Below are positions 33,510 through 42,660 of a DNA stretch of 64,000 nt, piece after piece. The DNA comes from Sporosarcina luteola (lineage in GTDB: Bacteria; Bacillota; Bacilli; Bacillales_A; Planococcaceae), in the NCBI RefSeq assembly GCF_023715535.1, contig NZ_JAMBOI010000001.1, positions 62,001 through 126,000 of the forward strand. The letters are read 5' to 3'. The position numbers were made by a program, and so were the translations under genes. How positions within the stretch are numbered: the first letter of the stretch is position 1; each line of letters opens with the position of its first letter. Under the pieces are notes generated by a model. It was not told the DNA's origin and did no database searches. It saw nothing but the letters and a program-made list of their open reading frames with translations.

Positions 33510-34280
33510 TTATCCCCTTAAAATGGAAGGCAGTTCTGAAAGACTGTAAATCACTTCTTGAGGAACCGCTTCTTTCGGAAGCGCATTAAAATTCTGTTTC
33601 GTTTCCGTCTCCAACTTACGCAATGCGAGCTTGTGGATTTCCAATAATCCCCTTCGTTCAACCGGCGCCAGCTCTTTCATCGAATCCGGCAAATGGCGGC
33701 ATATCCATACGGAGCGTATACCGATTGAATTTGCGGAAATGACGTCATGATCAATTCGATCCCCTACATGGGCAACGATTTCACCAAGTTCCAAAACAGA
33801 GCCGTACACCCTTTTATCCGGCTTCGCAAATCCTGCCTCATCTGGGGTGACAATCAAATCGAAATGCTCCGTCAACTTTAGAACGTCCATGACGGGTAAT
33901 TGGTATTTTGTAAAGCCGTTCGTGACGACCGCTAATGAAAAGCCAAGCTTCTTCAGTTCACCGAGGACTTCATAGATCGAATCCTCCAGCAAATATATAT
34001 TCGGTTCCTTGCAATATCCACCCAATATCTCTTCCACATTAATAGAGGTTTGCAGCTGATTTGCTTTAGAGTAACGTTTCAAAATGTCGTCCCAGTCGTA
34101 TGCGGCCGCGGTTCTTCCATCGTTCAAACGCGTTTCATGTTCAAGCACGAGTTGTTCCACAATGTTTCCCAACAATTTGTTCTCGAGCAATATCCTTCTT
34201 TCGATTTCCGGAAATACATGACCGACGAAAGGATTTTGCATAAGAGTCCCATCCAAGTCGAACGTAATCCATTTCTTCAT
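33510..34280 (-). CDS. HAD-family phosphatase
   Basis: 256 residues. Motif I is FDLDGTLM (8-15), motif II VVTNGF near 131, and motif III/IV AKPDKRVYGSVLELG with AHVGDRIDHDVISANSIG near 177. A helical cap lies between I and II, so it is of the IA subtype. It overlaps the permease gene by 4 nt inside a sugar ABC operon, so the substrate is probably a sugar phosphate made from the imported sugar. Confidence 0.85.
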   Translation of the reverse strand: MKKWITFDLDGTLMQNPFVGHVFPEIERRILLENKLLGNIVEQLVLEHETRLNDGRTAAAYDWDDILKRYSKANQLQTSINVEEILGGYCKEPNIYLLEDSIYEVLGELKKLGFSLAVVTNGFTKYQLPVMDVLKLTEHFDLIVTPDEAGFAKPDKRVYGSVLELGEIVAHVGDRIDHDVISANSIGIRSVWICRHLPDSMKELAPVERRGLLEIHKLALRKLETETKQNFNALPKEAVPQEVIYSLSELPSILRG

Positions 34281-35098
34281 TTAACTGCCCCCGTTGTCAG
34301 CCCTTCGATGAACTGCTTAGAAGCCAATAAGAATGCCACGATCATTGGAAGAGACGAAATCGACAGTCCGGCGAACAATAGATTCCATTGTGTGTCATAT
34401 TCGCCGAATAGGGAAAGCATTCCCAACGGTATGGTATTTTTCGCATCATCATGAATGAAAATCAATGGATAGAAAAAGTCGTTCCATACCCCAATCAAAT
34501 TGACAATCCCCACAATTGCCAAGGAAGGTCTCATTAGCGGCAAAATGATTTTGTAGTAAATCTGGAACTCATTGCACCCATCAAGCCGTGCCGATTGATC
34601 CAAATCCTTCGGTAAAGACCTGAAAAACCCATAAAAAACGAAAACCGCAAATGGGACATTTCCTGCTATGTAGACAATAATGAGCGAGTTAAGCGAATTC
34701 AACAGCCCCAGCTTCAACATCATCATATAAAGTGGCAGGATGGCCAATTTCATAGGGATCATTAGCCCGAGCATGAAGAAAAATAAGATGAATGCATTCC
34801 ATTTGAAATCATATCGGGACAAGTAAAATGCCGCCAATGATGAAAAGAAGAGGATGAAGAAGATGGACAATGCACTCACATAGACACTGTTCCACACATA
34901 ACTGCTGAAATTCACTTTTTCCCATACGGTAATGTAGTTCTCTAACGTAAATGCCTTCGGAAACGAAAGAGGTGATGTCAAAATTTCGAGATTAGGTTTA
35001 ACAGAAGAGAGGAACATAAGAAAGATCGGGTAAAGCGCAATGAGTGAGAACACAATCAAAATCGGATATTTTATAAATTGTTTAAGGCTCTTTGACAT
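34277..35098 (-). CDS. Sugar ABC transporter permease (MalG type)
   Basis: 273 residues, six membrane helices, EAA-like loop DLDQSARLDGCNEFQIYYKIILPLMRP near 175. It lacks the polar insertion of the MalG-type permease at 20181-21152 and so has the usual family length. It pairs with the permease upstream (12-nt gap). Confidence 0.9.
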   Translation of the reverse strand: MSKSLKQFIKYPILIVFSLIALYPIFLMFLSSVKPNLEILTSPLSFPKAFTLENYITVWEKVNFSSYVWNSVYVSALSIFFILFFSSLAAFYLSRYDFKWNAFILFFFMLGLMIPMKLAILPLYMMMLKLGLLNSLNSLIIVYIAGNVPFAVFVFYGFFRSLPKDLDQSARLDGCNEFQIYYKIILPLMRPSLAIVGIVNLIGVWNDFFYPLIFIHDDAKNTIPLGMLSLFGEYDTQWNLLFAGLSISSLPMIVAFLLASKQFIEGLTTGAVK

Positions 35099-35110
35099 GC
35101 GTACACCCCT

Positions 35111-36085
35111 TTATTGTTCAATTTCTTTCCTTTTGAAGAAGAATAGCGAAATGGCAGTAGCGGTACAAATGATCAGGAAGAGCACAACTGCCAACGCGGA
35201 ACCGAGCCCGATTGCATCCCCGCCGTCAACGGATCCAAACGCCAATCGATAGAAGAACAGTGCCAATACGTCAGTGGAATAATAAGGTCCCCCTGACGAA
35301 CCCTGCATCGCAAACACCAACTCGAATGTTTCAAAAGAACCGATGAACGTTAGAATTGTCATGATCATAATGGATGGCATCGCCATCGGAATCGTAATTT
35401 GAAGAAGCATCTTCAATCCGGATGCCCCATCGATTTTTGCCGCTTCGTATATCTCCTCCGGAATCGCCTGAAGGCCAGCGAGGAAAATTAGGATTGCAAA
35501 CCCGATCCCATACCAACTATTCACGAGGATAATCGTATAAAGTGCCGTTTTCGGATCCCCGAGCCAAGGATGTGCCCACTCAGCCAATCCGACCATTTTC
35601 AAAAAGCTGTTCAATGCCCCATTCGTCGGATTCAAGATTAAGCTGAATAGGAAACCAACGACGATGACTGATAATAACTTCGGCATGAAAAAAATAGCTT
35701 TGAAAAATTCCCTTCCTTTAATTTTGCTATTGATCAATAAGGCCAACGCAAACGCCAACACCAATTTAGTTACCACTGTTCCAATGAAATAAATGACGTT
35801 ATGCCCGAATGCATTCGTAAAAATCGTGTTATATGGCTCTTCCGTAAACAGCCGTATGAAATTTTCCAAGCCGATAAAGTCTTGTCTTACCATTCCTTTA
35901 AAGGAATAGAAGCTGTTCACGAAGGCCGTGAGAATCGGATACACTTGAAAGCCGACATAGAAAATTAGCGCGGGCAGTAGAAAAAGATGCAGAAAGTGTC
36001 TCTTCATACTTCGTTTATTCTTGGTGGGTTTGGGTAAAACCTTTTCTTGCACTTCTACAACTTCCTGTTCCTTCAATACCATCAT
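35111..36085 (-). CDS. Sugar ABC transporter permease (MalF type)
   Basis: 324 residues, six membrane helices and the EAA loop EIYEAAKIDGASGLKMLLQITIPMAMP near 225. A polar N-terminus (1-28) precedes the first helix. GGGGGAGAG lies just before the ATGATG. A terminator-like hairpin separates it from the binding-protein gene. Confidence 0.9.
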   Translation of the reverse strand: MMVLKEQEVVEVQEKVLPKPTKNKRSMKRHFLHLFLLPALIFYVGFQVYPILTAFVNSFYSFKGMVRQDFIGLENFIRLFTEEPYNTIFTNAFGHNVIYFIGTVVTKLVLAFALALLINSKIKGREFFKAIFFMPKLLSVIVVGFLFSLILNPTNGALNSFLKMVGLAEWAHPWLGDPKTALYTIILVNSWYGIGFAILIFLAGLQAIPEEIYEAAKIDGASGLKMLLQITIPMAMPSIMIMTILTFIGSFETFELVFAMQGSSGGPYYSTDVLALFFYRLAFGSVDGGDAIGLGSALAVVLFLIICTATAISLFFFKRKEIEQ

Positions 36086-36104
36086 CTCTCCCCCTCTGCA
36101 ATTA

Positions 36105-36148
36105 ATGAAAAATCAGCCGGCGGGGTCCCGTTTACCAGCTGATTTTCG
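36105..36148 (-). terminator. Intercistronic attenuating hairpin, second ABC operon
   Basis: AAATCAGC (36110-36117) pairs with GCTGATTT (36138-36145), with further CGG/CCG pairs in the loop, and T residues follow on the minus strand. It lies between binding protein and permease, as in the salvage operon. Confidence 0.6.
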
Positions 36149-36153
36149 TACTA

Positions 36154-37479
36154 TCAATTCATTGGTTCAAACCACTTATCCATTGATTTCTGCGATTCTT
36201 CAATCACGCCGTCAACAGTAAGTTCTTTGATATACAATCCTTGCAACGCGTTTTCAAAGGTCGTCTTCGTAGTCGGTGAACCGCCACCCAAATAGACAAG
36301 CATCAAATAAGGAGTCGGATTCTTTTCACCGAGTTCAGTCATTTCTTTCACTAATTCATGCTTCGGCTCAACTCCGGGAATCGCGCTGATCCTCGCCAAA
36401 TCATCGCTGAACATTTGTCCGAATTCTTTTGAAGCCATGAATTCCATGAACTTCTTCGCTTCCTCTTGGTGCTTGGATGCTTTAACGACTGCATAGGAGC
36501 CATCCACCCACGTAACAAGTGGTGTCTCTCCGCCTTTTTCACTTGCAAATGAAGGTAGGATCCCGATGTTCATATCTGGATTCGTGTTTTCAAATGTCTC
36601 CAAGCGATAACTTCCGTTAATATACATAGCCGCTTGATTTGTGTAGAACAATGCCTGTGTATCTTTATCGTCCAATGCGATGAAGTCTTTCGGGAATAGA
36701 CCTTCCAACTGCTCCATGCGTTTGACAGACTCAACAAAGCGCTCATCACTTAAATCCGCTTTGCCGCTCAGTAAATCATCGATATACGATTGGTCATAGG
36801 ACGTGGCACCGATGACGCTATGTGTAAGAGACAGCAAATAAGCTGCTTTCCCTGCCTGTGCGATCGGAACGATGCTTTTCGCCTTCATTTCTTCTCCGAC
36901 TTTCAGCAACTCATCCCATGTCGTCGGCAAGTCAAAGCCGTGTTCTTCAAAAACGTCTTTATTATAGAAAATAACTCCTGCATTCAACGACAATGGAACG
37001 CCATACACTTTGCCGTCAGAGCCCCTTGCAGCAGTCAAGTACTCATCGGAGATGTCATTGATCCCTTCAATATCGTCCAATGGTACGACGTACTCGGCAT
37101 CAATGATTGAAGTGGCCCCGTCATACGGGCGCAGCTGGATAATATCCGGACCTTGCCCGGCTGTCAGTGCATTCGTCAAAATTGTTCCGTATTCCGTCGA
37201 TTTATATGGCTTGAATGTTACTGTAATACCTGGATTTTGGTCTTCGAATTCCTTGATGAATTTTTCATAGGCTTCGCGATCTTCTGGACGCCAACTGTAC
37301 ATCATTAATTCAACTGGGTCCTTCACTTCCGCTTTTTCTTCCGTTTTCCCTTCTGTTCCGGATGGCGTTTCCCCTTCTGTTTTTGTACCTGTCTCTGCGT
37401 TATTTTTTTCTGAACAAGCAGCCAGAAGGAATATACCTGTTAACAGAAAAGCCGCCAGAAGCATGAGTTTCTTCTTCAT
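36154..37479 (-). CDS. Sugar-binding lipoprotein of the second ABC operon
   Basis: About 441 residues, family 1 solute-binding protein. The signal peptide MKKKLMLLAAFLLTG ends in the lipobox LLAAC, followed by a Thr/Glu-rich linker and MYSWRPEDREAYEKF. I start at ATG 37479, preceded by GAGGGG at 9 nt; a longer frame to TTG 37545 would place 22 residues before a normal lipoprotein signal. The ligand is unknown. Confidence 0.9.
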   Translation of the reverse strand: MKKKLMLLAAFLLTGIFLLAACSEKNNAETGTKTEGETPSGTEGKTEEKAEVKDPVELMMYSWRPEDREAYEKFIKEFEDQNPGITVTFKPYKSTEYGTILTNALTAGQGPDIIQLRPYDGATSIIDAEYVVPLDDIEGINDISDEYLTAARGSDGKVYGVPLSLNAGVIFYNKDVFEEHGFDLPTTWDELLKVGEEMKAKSIVPIAQAGKAAYLLSLTHSVIGATSYDQSYIDDLLSGKADLSDERFVESVKRMEQLEGLFPKDFIALDDKDTQALFYTNQAAMYINGSYRLETFENTNPDMNIGILPSFASEKGGETPLVTWVDGSYAVVKASKHQEEAKKFMEFMASKEFGQMFSDDLARISAIPGVEPKHELVKEMTELGEKNPTPYLMLVYLGGGSPTTKTTFENALQGLYIKELTVDGVIEESQKSMDKWFEPMN

Positions 37480-37545
37480 AACATCAGTCCCCTCATTCAT
37501 AATGAATACCCTCTCGCATTGAATTTTTGTTACCCCTTTTGCCAA

Positions 37546-37850
37546 GGCACCCCCTTATGTATCTTGGATAACATAGATGACTGAAATGTTAGTGGTTCAA
37601 ATTTAATAGGAATTATCTATTCCTGACTAATCTATTTAGGAAAGCTATAGATTAAAGATCTTGTTTTCATATTCGGATCCAATAACTATGCTGTCATGAA
37701 ATTTCATTTCAATAACCGGACATGCTATTCGATATTTCAAATCATTCAATCACTAATATCATAGTAAACATTCACTAGTTTTGCAACAAATTATTTAAAG
37801 ATTTTAATTACAGTGACTATTACTACTAATGAGTTGTATCATGTATTTTC
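37546..37850. other. A+T-rich divergent intergenic region
   Basis: This stretch lies upstream of the sugar-binding lipoprotein gene (minus) and precedes the orphan hairpin and WalR box. It holds only a small GGAAT/ATTCC inverted repeat near 37608-37622. I find no gene and no convincing promoter. Confidence 0.4.
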
Positions 37851-37851
37851 G

Positions 37852-37900
37852 AACGACAAAAACGGCCAAATGGATGTATCACCCATTCAGCCGCTACTTT
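37852..37900 (-). terminator. Orphan terminator in a divergent region
   Basis: On the minus strand CGGCTGAATGG pairs with CCATTTGGCCG, followed by TTTTT. No annotated minus-strand gene ends here: the neighbours point outward. It may end a short RNA or an antisense transcript of the endopeptidase gene at 38101. Confidence 0.6.
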
Positions 37901-37976
37901 TAGTTTTGAGAACCATATGAGGAAGTATTAACCTTTCCTTCTAGTATATACATTTATTAAAGACCCGTAATATCGT

Positions 37977-38015
37977 TGTAATGTTTTTGTAATATCATTG
38001 CCCCTGTCTTGTAAC
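37977..38015 (+). promoter_or_regulatory. WalR box upstream of the NlpC/P60 endopeptidase
   Basis: TGTAAT (37977-37982), 5 nt, TGTAAT (37988-37993) matches the WalR (YycF) consensus TGTWAH-N5-TGTWAH perfectly. A third half-site TGTAAC at 38010-38015 follows 22 nt after the second, on the same DNA face. In Bacillales WalRK controls peptidoglycan hydrolases, which fits the gene downstream. Confidence 0.7.
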
Positions 38016-38100
38016 ATTCGGTCTCTACAATTGGAATAGTGATCAGCAGACAATATAAAAATATAAAACCATAGAGATCAGTGGTAGATAGGGGAATAGT

Positions 38101-38787
38101 GTGAAGAAAGTTGCTTTATCGTTATTCGTAGCAGGTTCATTGGCATTTGGATTTACGGCAGCAGATGCGGAGGCAAGTGCTCCTTCATCACAATCCGTAT
38201 CAGTAAATAAAGGTACATATTCAACCGCATATAATGTTAATCTCCGTTCTGGGGCAGGAACAAACCATAAAATTCTATCATTAGCGAAAAAAGGTACAAA
38301 AGTCACATACGTAAATGAGAAAAAAGTCGGTAAAGAAGTATGGTTTCAAGTGAAAGTGAACGGCAAAACTGGCTGGGCACTCAGCACTTTATTGACAAAG
38401 AAATCAGTTGCAAAGAGCAATACCAATGTTGCATTAGCTGACAATGTCGTGAAAAAGGCTACTGGATTGACAGGCATTCCATACCGTTTTGGCGGAACAA
38501 CGACAAACGGGTTCGACTGCAGCGGTTTCGTTCAATACGTCTATAAGAAATCTGGCAAATCGGTTTCCCGTGATACGTTAGGACAATACGCTCAATCGAA
38601 AAAAGTGAGCAAGCCGCAACCTGGTGATTTGGTATTCTTCCAAAACACATATCGTAAAGGCATTTCCCACGTTGGCATTTACATCGGCAACAACAAGTTC
38701 GTTCATGCGGGCGGAAAGCAATCACAAGTCGTCAGCTTGAACAACAGCTACTGGAAATCGAAATTCCATAGTTTCAAGAGATTATAA
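38101..38787 (+). CDS. Secreted SH3-NlpC/P60 peptidoglycan endopeptidase
   Basis: 228 residues: signal peptide (to about ADA, 1-24), one bacterial SH3 domain (about 38-100, YNVNLRSGAGTNHKILSLAKKG) and an NlpC/P60 domain (about 112-228) with Cys in FDCSGF, His in SHVGIYIG and His in FVHAGG. It cuts the gamma-D-Glu to diamino-acid bond in stem peptides. The start is a GTG with a weak GGGGA site. The WalR box about 90 nt upstream suggests growth-linked control. Confidence 0.9.
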   Translation: MKKVALSLFVAGSLAFGFTAADAEASAPSSQSVSVNKGTYSTAYNVNLRSGAGTNHKILSLAKKGTKVTYVNEKKVGKEVWFQVKVNGKTGWALSTLLTKKSVAKSNTNVALADNVVKKATGLTGIPYRFGGTTTNGFDCSGFVQYVYKKSGKSVSRDTLGQYAQSKKVSKPQPGDLVFFQNTYRKGISHVGIYIGNNKFVHAGGKQSQVVSLNNSYWKSKFHSFKRL

Positions 38788-38795
38788 TATAAGTA

Positions 38796-38830
38796 AAACC
38801 GCTTGCACCTATATGTGCAGGCGGTTTTTT
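38796..38830 (+). terminator. Bidirectional terminator between endopeptidase and patatin genes
   Basis: ACCGCTTGCAC and GTGCAGGCGGT pair, followed by TTTTTT on the plus strand. The opposite strand has TTTTAC after the stem, so it can also end the convergent patatin transcript, whose stop lies at 38835. Confidence 0.85.
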
Positions 38831-38834
38831 CGCT

Positions 38835-39755
38835 TTAGACAATCATCCTGAATTTCCGGGTTCCTTCCATTGAATGTGGCCAAGTCCGCAGAAACTCATT
38901 TGCACGAGACTTTCCGATCGACATGAGTGATTCTTTCTGTTCGTCCTCCATGTTGAATTGTGTCGCGCTGTATTGCTCGACGGGGATGAAGATAATATCC
39001 TTTTCGTGCTTCCTGGAAATATACCTGTCATCATGCGCATTTTTCATAGTGGAAAACAGTGCTTCGAACAAGTTGAGCGCATTGCCGATCTCCCTGCCAC
39101 CCATGTCATCTTTCCGATGGCTCAGCTTCATGCCGATTAATGGCCTTTCCCGTCTTCCTTCCGAATCATCAAAGATCCACATTGGAAAATTGCTTAGCAC
39201 CCCTCCATCAACAACAATCGTGTCCCCCGTCGGCGCTTTGATACGGACCGGTTCAAAAAAGAACGGGATATTGCAGCTCATCCGCAGTGCACGCGCAACT
39301 GAGAACATTCCAGGTTCGATGCCGTAATGGACAAGATCATCAGGCAGCACGATCATCTTCCCGTGCGTCAGATCGGACGCCACCAGTTTAAGTGATCCTT
39401 CCGGCAAATCTGCAAAGTTGTAGACTCCCTTTGCAGACAGTTTTTCGAAAAACCAGTCCTCCAAAGCTTTTCCTTGATAAAGACCCATGCGCCAATAGAG
39501 CAGCAGCCATTTCATGAATGGTATTGGAAGAAGAGTCTGCCTTGGATCAAGCAATGACTGCAAATCCTCTTCCTGCATCATCTGTTCGATTTCCTTGCCT
39601 GTATACCCTGCGGCAATGAAGCAAGCGAGGATCGCCCCGGCACTCGTCCCCGCCACCCGTTTGAAACGATACCCTCTCTCCTCCAACGCCTGGTACGCAC
39701 CGACCAATGCAAACCCCTTCAATCCGCCACCTGCAAATACCCCATCAATTAACAC
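38835..39755 (-). CDS. Patatin-like phospholipase (RssA/YchK family)
   Basis: 306 residues with GGGLKGFALVGAYQALEERG (8-27, oxyanion loop), the nucleophile elbow GTSAGAI near 39 and DGGVLSNFP near 178 (catalytic Asp). This gives the complete Ser-Asp dyad of bacterial patatins. No signal peptide is present, so it acts in the cytoplasm. Its substrate is unknown. Confidence 0.9.
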   Translation of the reverse strand: MLIDGVFAGGGLKGFALVGAYQALEERGYRFKRVAGTSAGAILACFIAAGYTGKEIEQMMQEEDLQSLLDPRQTLLPIPFMKWLLLYWRMGLYQGKALEDWFFEKLSAKGVYNFADLPEGSLKLVASDLTHGKMIVLPDDLVHYGIEPGMFSVARALRMSCNIPFFFEPVRIKAPTGDTIVVDGGVLSNFPMWIFDDSEGRRERPLIGMKLSHRKDDMGGREIGNALNLFEALFSTMKNAHDDRYISRKHEKDIIFIPVEQYSATQFNMEDEQKESLMSIGKSRANEFLRTWPHSMEGTRKFRMIV

Positions 39756-39832
39756 AGCATCCCTCCCATGGCGTTGTTACACTATAATGTTTGGCGACGG
39801 AATGTAGAACTTGAAAAGAGTATATTGAATTT

Positions 39833-40354
39833 GGTTTGAACGCGGAACGCTTTGGACGCGCAACGCCTCGCTTTGGACGCGAAACTGCTCGCTTTGGACG
39901 CGCAACTGCTCGCTTTGGACGCGAAACACCTCGCTTTGGACGCGCAACTGCTCGCTTTGGACGCGCAACTGCTCGCTTTGGACGCGCAACGCCTCGCTTT
40001 AAACGCGCAACACCTCGCTTTGGACGCGCAACGCATCACTTTGGACGTGCAACTGCTCACTTTGGACGCGCAACACCTCGCTTTGGACGCGCAACACCTC
40101 GCTTTGGACGCGCAACGGCTTGCTTTGGACGCGCAACGCCTCGCTTTGGACGTGGAACGGCTCGCTTTGGACGGGGAACGCCTCGCTTTGGACGCACAAC
40201 GCCTCGCTTTGGACGCGCAACGCCTTGCTTTGGACGCGCAACGCCTCGCTTTTGACGCGCAACGGCTTGCTTTGGACGCGCAACGGCTTGCTTTGGACGC
40301 GCAACGGCTTGCTTTGGACGCGAAACTGCTCGCTTTGGACGCGCAAAGGCCCCT
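39833..40354. repeat. Tandem array C: 24 units of exactly 21 bp
   Basis: Each unit is TTTGGACGCGCAAC, three variable bases (GCC, TGC, ACC, GGC or GCA) and TCGC or TTGC. Units start every 21 bp from 39851 to 40334 without a single indel, preceded by a degenerate half unit at 39833. Because 21 is divisible by 3 and the unit has no stop codon, all six frames stay open through the array, giving false proteins with seven-residue repeats. It lies between the terminator of the NlpC/P60 gene and the patatin gene. Confidence 0.95.
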
Positions 40355-40373
40355 CCACTATAGGAAGGGCCGT
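40345..40373 (-). terminator. Terminator of the second NlpC/P60 gene
   Basis: On the minus strand GGCCCTTCC pairs with GGAGGGGCC around TATAGT, followed by TTTG. It lies 12 nt after the stop and touches the last unit of array C. Confidence 0.65.
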
Positions 40374-40384
40374 TCAAGATCACT

Positions 40385-41404
40385 TTATTTCAAATATCTC
40401 CGTGCGCCTGCGTAGTTTGTTTTGTAAATGCCCCAGTTGATGCTGACAATTTCGACTTTACGTGATGTGTTCGGGGCGTGTACCATTTTGCCGTCGCCGA
40501 TATACATCGAGACGTGATACACTTTCCCTTTTCCTTTATTATGTGCGAAAAACATCAGGTCACCGGGCTGCAAGTCCTTGCGTTTCACCACTGTCCCATG
40601 GGTCGCTTGGACGGAAGAGTCACGCGGGATGAGGATGCCGTGATTCTTATACACCGAATACATCAGCCCCGAGCAATCAAACCCATACGCGGATATACCT
40701 GCCCACAAATACGGAAGGCCAATATATTGCTTCGCGCTGTCTACAAGTTCCTTTTGTGTCGGCTTCGGAATGGAGGCAAAGTCTTTGTAAACTTTGACGT
40801 CCTTTTTGCGGACATATTTTAATCCGTCCGTTTTCGTCTGCACTTGCAGCCAGTCCCTCTCCTCCTTCACAACTTGGAGGATTGTCGTGTAGCTATTATC
40901 GATGAATTTATATTTATCATGAAGTTTCGGTTCGTTATATAAGGAAGCGATTTTCGCAGTGACGACTGCAATCTCCAAATCGGCGTCTACTGGAGTATAG
41001 GCTTTGACATGTGCTTTCGGCACCCATCCCTCGTAGCCTTTCGCTTGACCTTTGTTGAACTGGTCGATAATCGCAATGTACATCCAGTCACCGCTCGTCT
41101 TCAACACTTCCACTTCATCCCCGTACAAAGCTTGCGTATCGGTCCGGCCGATCAGCCAATTCTTCTCTGCCACCGTCAATCCTTTCGTCCACTTCGCCAT
41201 ATCCGGCATTGCGGCGATGGAGACTGCGTCGATTTTACGGGTTTTGTTCGGCACCCGCCATACGTTTGTCACCGGAACGCTGATTGCGTATTGCAGTGCT
41301 TCCGCTTTACCGGAGGGGCTTTTGGAATCAGTAGCCGCCGACGTCTGATGAAAAGTGATGAATAAACAACATATCACAATAAACGCTATTATTTTCTTCT
41401 GCAT
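40385..41404 (-). CDS. Secreted SH3-NlpC/P60 endopeptidase, YkfC-like
   Basis: 339 residues: signal peptide (1-23), two SH3-like segments (about 40-120 and 145-205) and an NlpC/P60 domain (about 215-339) with Cys in FDCSGLMYS, His in YHVSMYIGDG and His in MVHAPN. The layout matches the YkfC type, which releases L-Ala-D-Glu-type dipeptides from free murein peptides. That would complement sugar salvage elsewhere in the window. No WalR box is seen in its promoter region. Confidence 0.85.
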   Translation of the reverse strand: MQKKIIAFIVICCLFITFHQTSAATDSKSPSGKAEALQYAISVPVTNVWRVPNKTRKIDAVSIAAMPDMAKWTKGLTVAEKNWLIGRTDTQALYGDEVEVLKTSGDWMYIAIIDQFNKGQAKGYEGWVPKAHVKAYTPVDADLEIAVVTAKIASLYNEPKLHDKYKFIDNSYTTILQVVKEERDWLQVQTKTDGLKYVRKKDVKVYKDFASIPKPTQKELVDSAKQYIGLPYLWAGISAYGFDCSGLMYSVYKNHGILIPRDSSVQATHGTVVKRKDLQPGDLMFFAHNKGKGKVYHVSMYIGDGKMVHAPNTSRKVEIVSINWGIYKTNYAGARRYLK

Positions 41405-41479
41405 AAACTTTCTCCCCCCTACTCTATTAATAATAATCTATTCCAAATTGATTGCATAGTAGCTCTTTCATTCAATGAA

Positions 41480-41504
41480 GTTTCCATCCTGTCAGAATGG
41501 GTAT
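41480..41504 (+). promoter_or_regulatory. Sigma-B promoter 1
   Basis: GTTTCC (41480-41485), 13 nt, GGGTAT (41499-41504), a near-perfect match to the general stress promoter GTTTAA-N13-15-GGGWAW, 44 nt before the start codon. Confidence 0.85.
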
Positions 41505-41547
41505 TTAAAAGACTGTACCATCAATCAAAGAGAAGGAGAGATATAAC

Positions 41548-42606
41548 ATGAATGATAAAAAATTTATCGGTATGTATCACAACGACTCGGAATTGATGAC
41601 GAAAATAGATGACTTGAAAGCTCAAGGAATCGATGGAGAAAATATTTATGTCATTGCGCAAGATGATTCTGACGTGACGATGTTCCAAGGAATGAAATAC
41701 GGTGATGTGCAGACGGCCCCGGAATCATGGTTTGATCGTTTCATGAATTTCCTGACCGGTGAAAACCATGTCCGAAGCATGCTGCACGAGGCCGGCGTCG
41801 CTGATGGTGATATGGACAATTATTATACTGAAATACAAAATGGCGGGAAGCTGCTGTACGTAGATGAAGGCGAAGTGAATCGACTTCATGCGAATAGCAA
41901 CGGACGCTTCGGCGTTTCTGATGTTGGCGTCGATCCAAACTTAGGCGCAAACCGTGTCTCCGAGTTTGAGGAAAATGAATTGAATCGCTCATCATACGAC
42001 GCATCATCGGCAGCATTCCAAGATTCCAATCTTTATGATGGAACAAACGAGACTATCGGACGAGTCGGTGGCGAAGCACTGCGCAGCCAGTCTGACTATG
42101 AAGCACCTCCGAACAGCGCGTATGGGTATACGAACAACTTAAATGATACCAATCAATTCGATCGAAATATGCAAGAAGAAAAAATGCGCTTACGCGAGGA
42201 ACGACTCCGCGTGGATAAAGAAGAGGTCGAGAGAGGCGAAGTCACGCTCCATAAGGATGTCGTTGAAGAAGAACAGTCCTTCGATGTCCCTGTCATGCGT
42301 GAAGAAGTTTACGTTGAACGCCGTCCTGTCAATGAGTATGATTCGGATGTTGATGAATTCAAAATGATGCAGGATGAAGAAACGATCCGCGTACCGATAA
42401 CTGAGGAACGCCTGGAAGTGACAAAGAGGCCGTATGTGTCCGAGGAGATTGTCGTTGGAAAACGACAATTCGTAGATACTGAATCGGTAAATGAAACTGT
42501 CAGACGCGAAGAAGCTCATCTTGAGCAATCAGGTGAAGTCGATGTACAGGATGAATTCGTCGATGAGCCTACGATGCGCCAAAAATGGGATGACGAGCGC
42601 TTTTGA
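41548..42606 (+). CDS. General stress protein: GS17M-like domain plus DUF2382 (YsnF-like)
   Basis: 352 residues. The N-terminal general stress protein 17M domain (about 1-112) begins KKFIGMYHNDSELMTKI and holds SWFDRFMNFLTGENHVRSML. A disordered linker follows, then a DUF2382/YsnF domain (about 215-335) rich in charged repeats such as RLREERLRVDKEEVERGEV. The role of the family is unknown beyond general stress. A sigma-B promoter and AAGGAGAG precede the ATG. Two further GS17M proteins lie nearby. Confidence 0.88.
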   Translation: MNDKKFIGMYHNDSELMTKIDDLKAQGIDGENIYVIAQDDSDVTMFQGMKYGDVQTAPESWFDRFMNFLTGENHVRSMLHEAGVADGDMDNYYTEIQNGGKLLYVDEGEVNRLHANSNGRFGVSDVGVDPNLGANRVSEFEENELNRSSYDASSAAFQDSNLYDGTNETIGRVGGEALRSQSDYEAPPNSAYGYTNNLNDTNQFDRNMQEEKMRLREERLRVDKEEVERGEVTLHKDVVEEEQSFDVPVMREEVYVERRPVNEYDSDVDEFKMMQDEETIRVPITEERLEVTKRPYVSEEIVVGKRQFVDTESVNETVRREEAHLEQSGEVDVQDEFVDEPTMRQKWDDERF

Positions 42607-42627
42607 GTAAGCAGAATTATATAATGG

Positions 42628-42660
42628 ACCCGCAGAGTTGGAAAAGCTCTGCGGGTTTCT
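42628..42660 (+). terminator. Terminator of the YsnF-like gene
   Basis: ACCCGCAGAG and CTCTGCGGGT form a perfect 10-bp stem with an 9-nt loop, followed by TTCT. Confidence 0.85.

Noticed and set aside
38043..38306. 87-codon frame antisense to the NlpC/P60 gene
   Set aside because: It is a shadow of the coding strand. An antisense RNA is possible but a protein is not supported.
39777..40440. Five to six long open frames on both strands with seven-residue repeats (such as LALDAQR or RVQSEQL)
   Set aside because: They exist only because the 21-bp tandem unit has no stop codon and keeps frame. No ribosome binding site, start region or non-repeat protein part supports translation.
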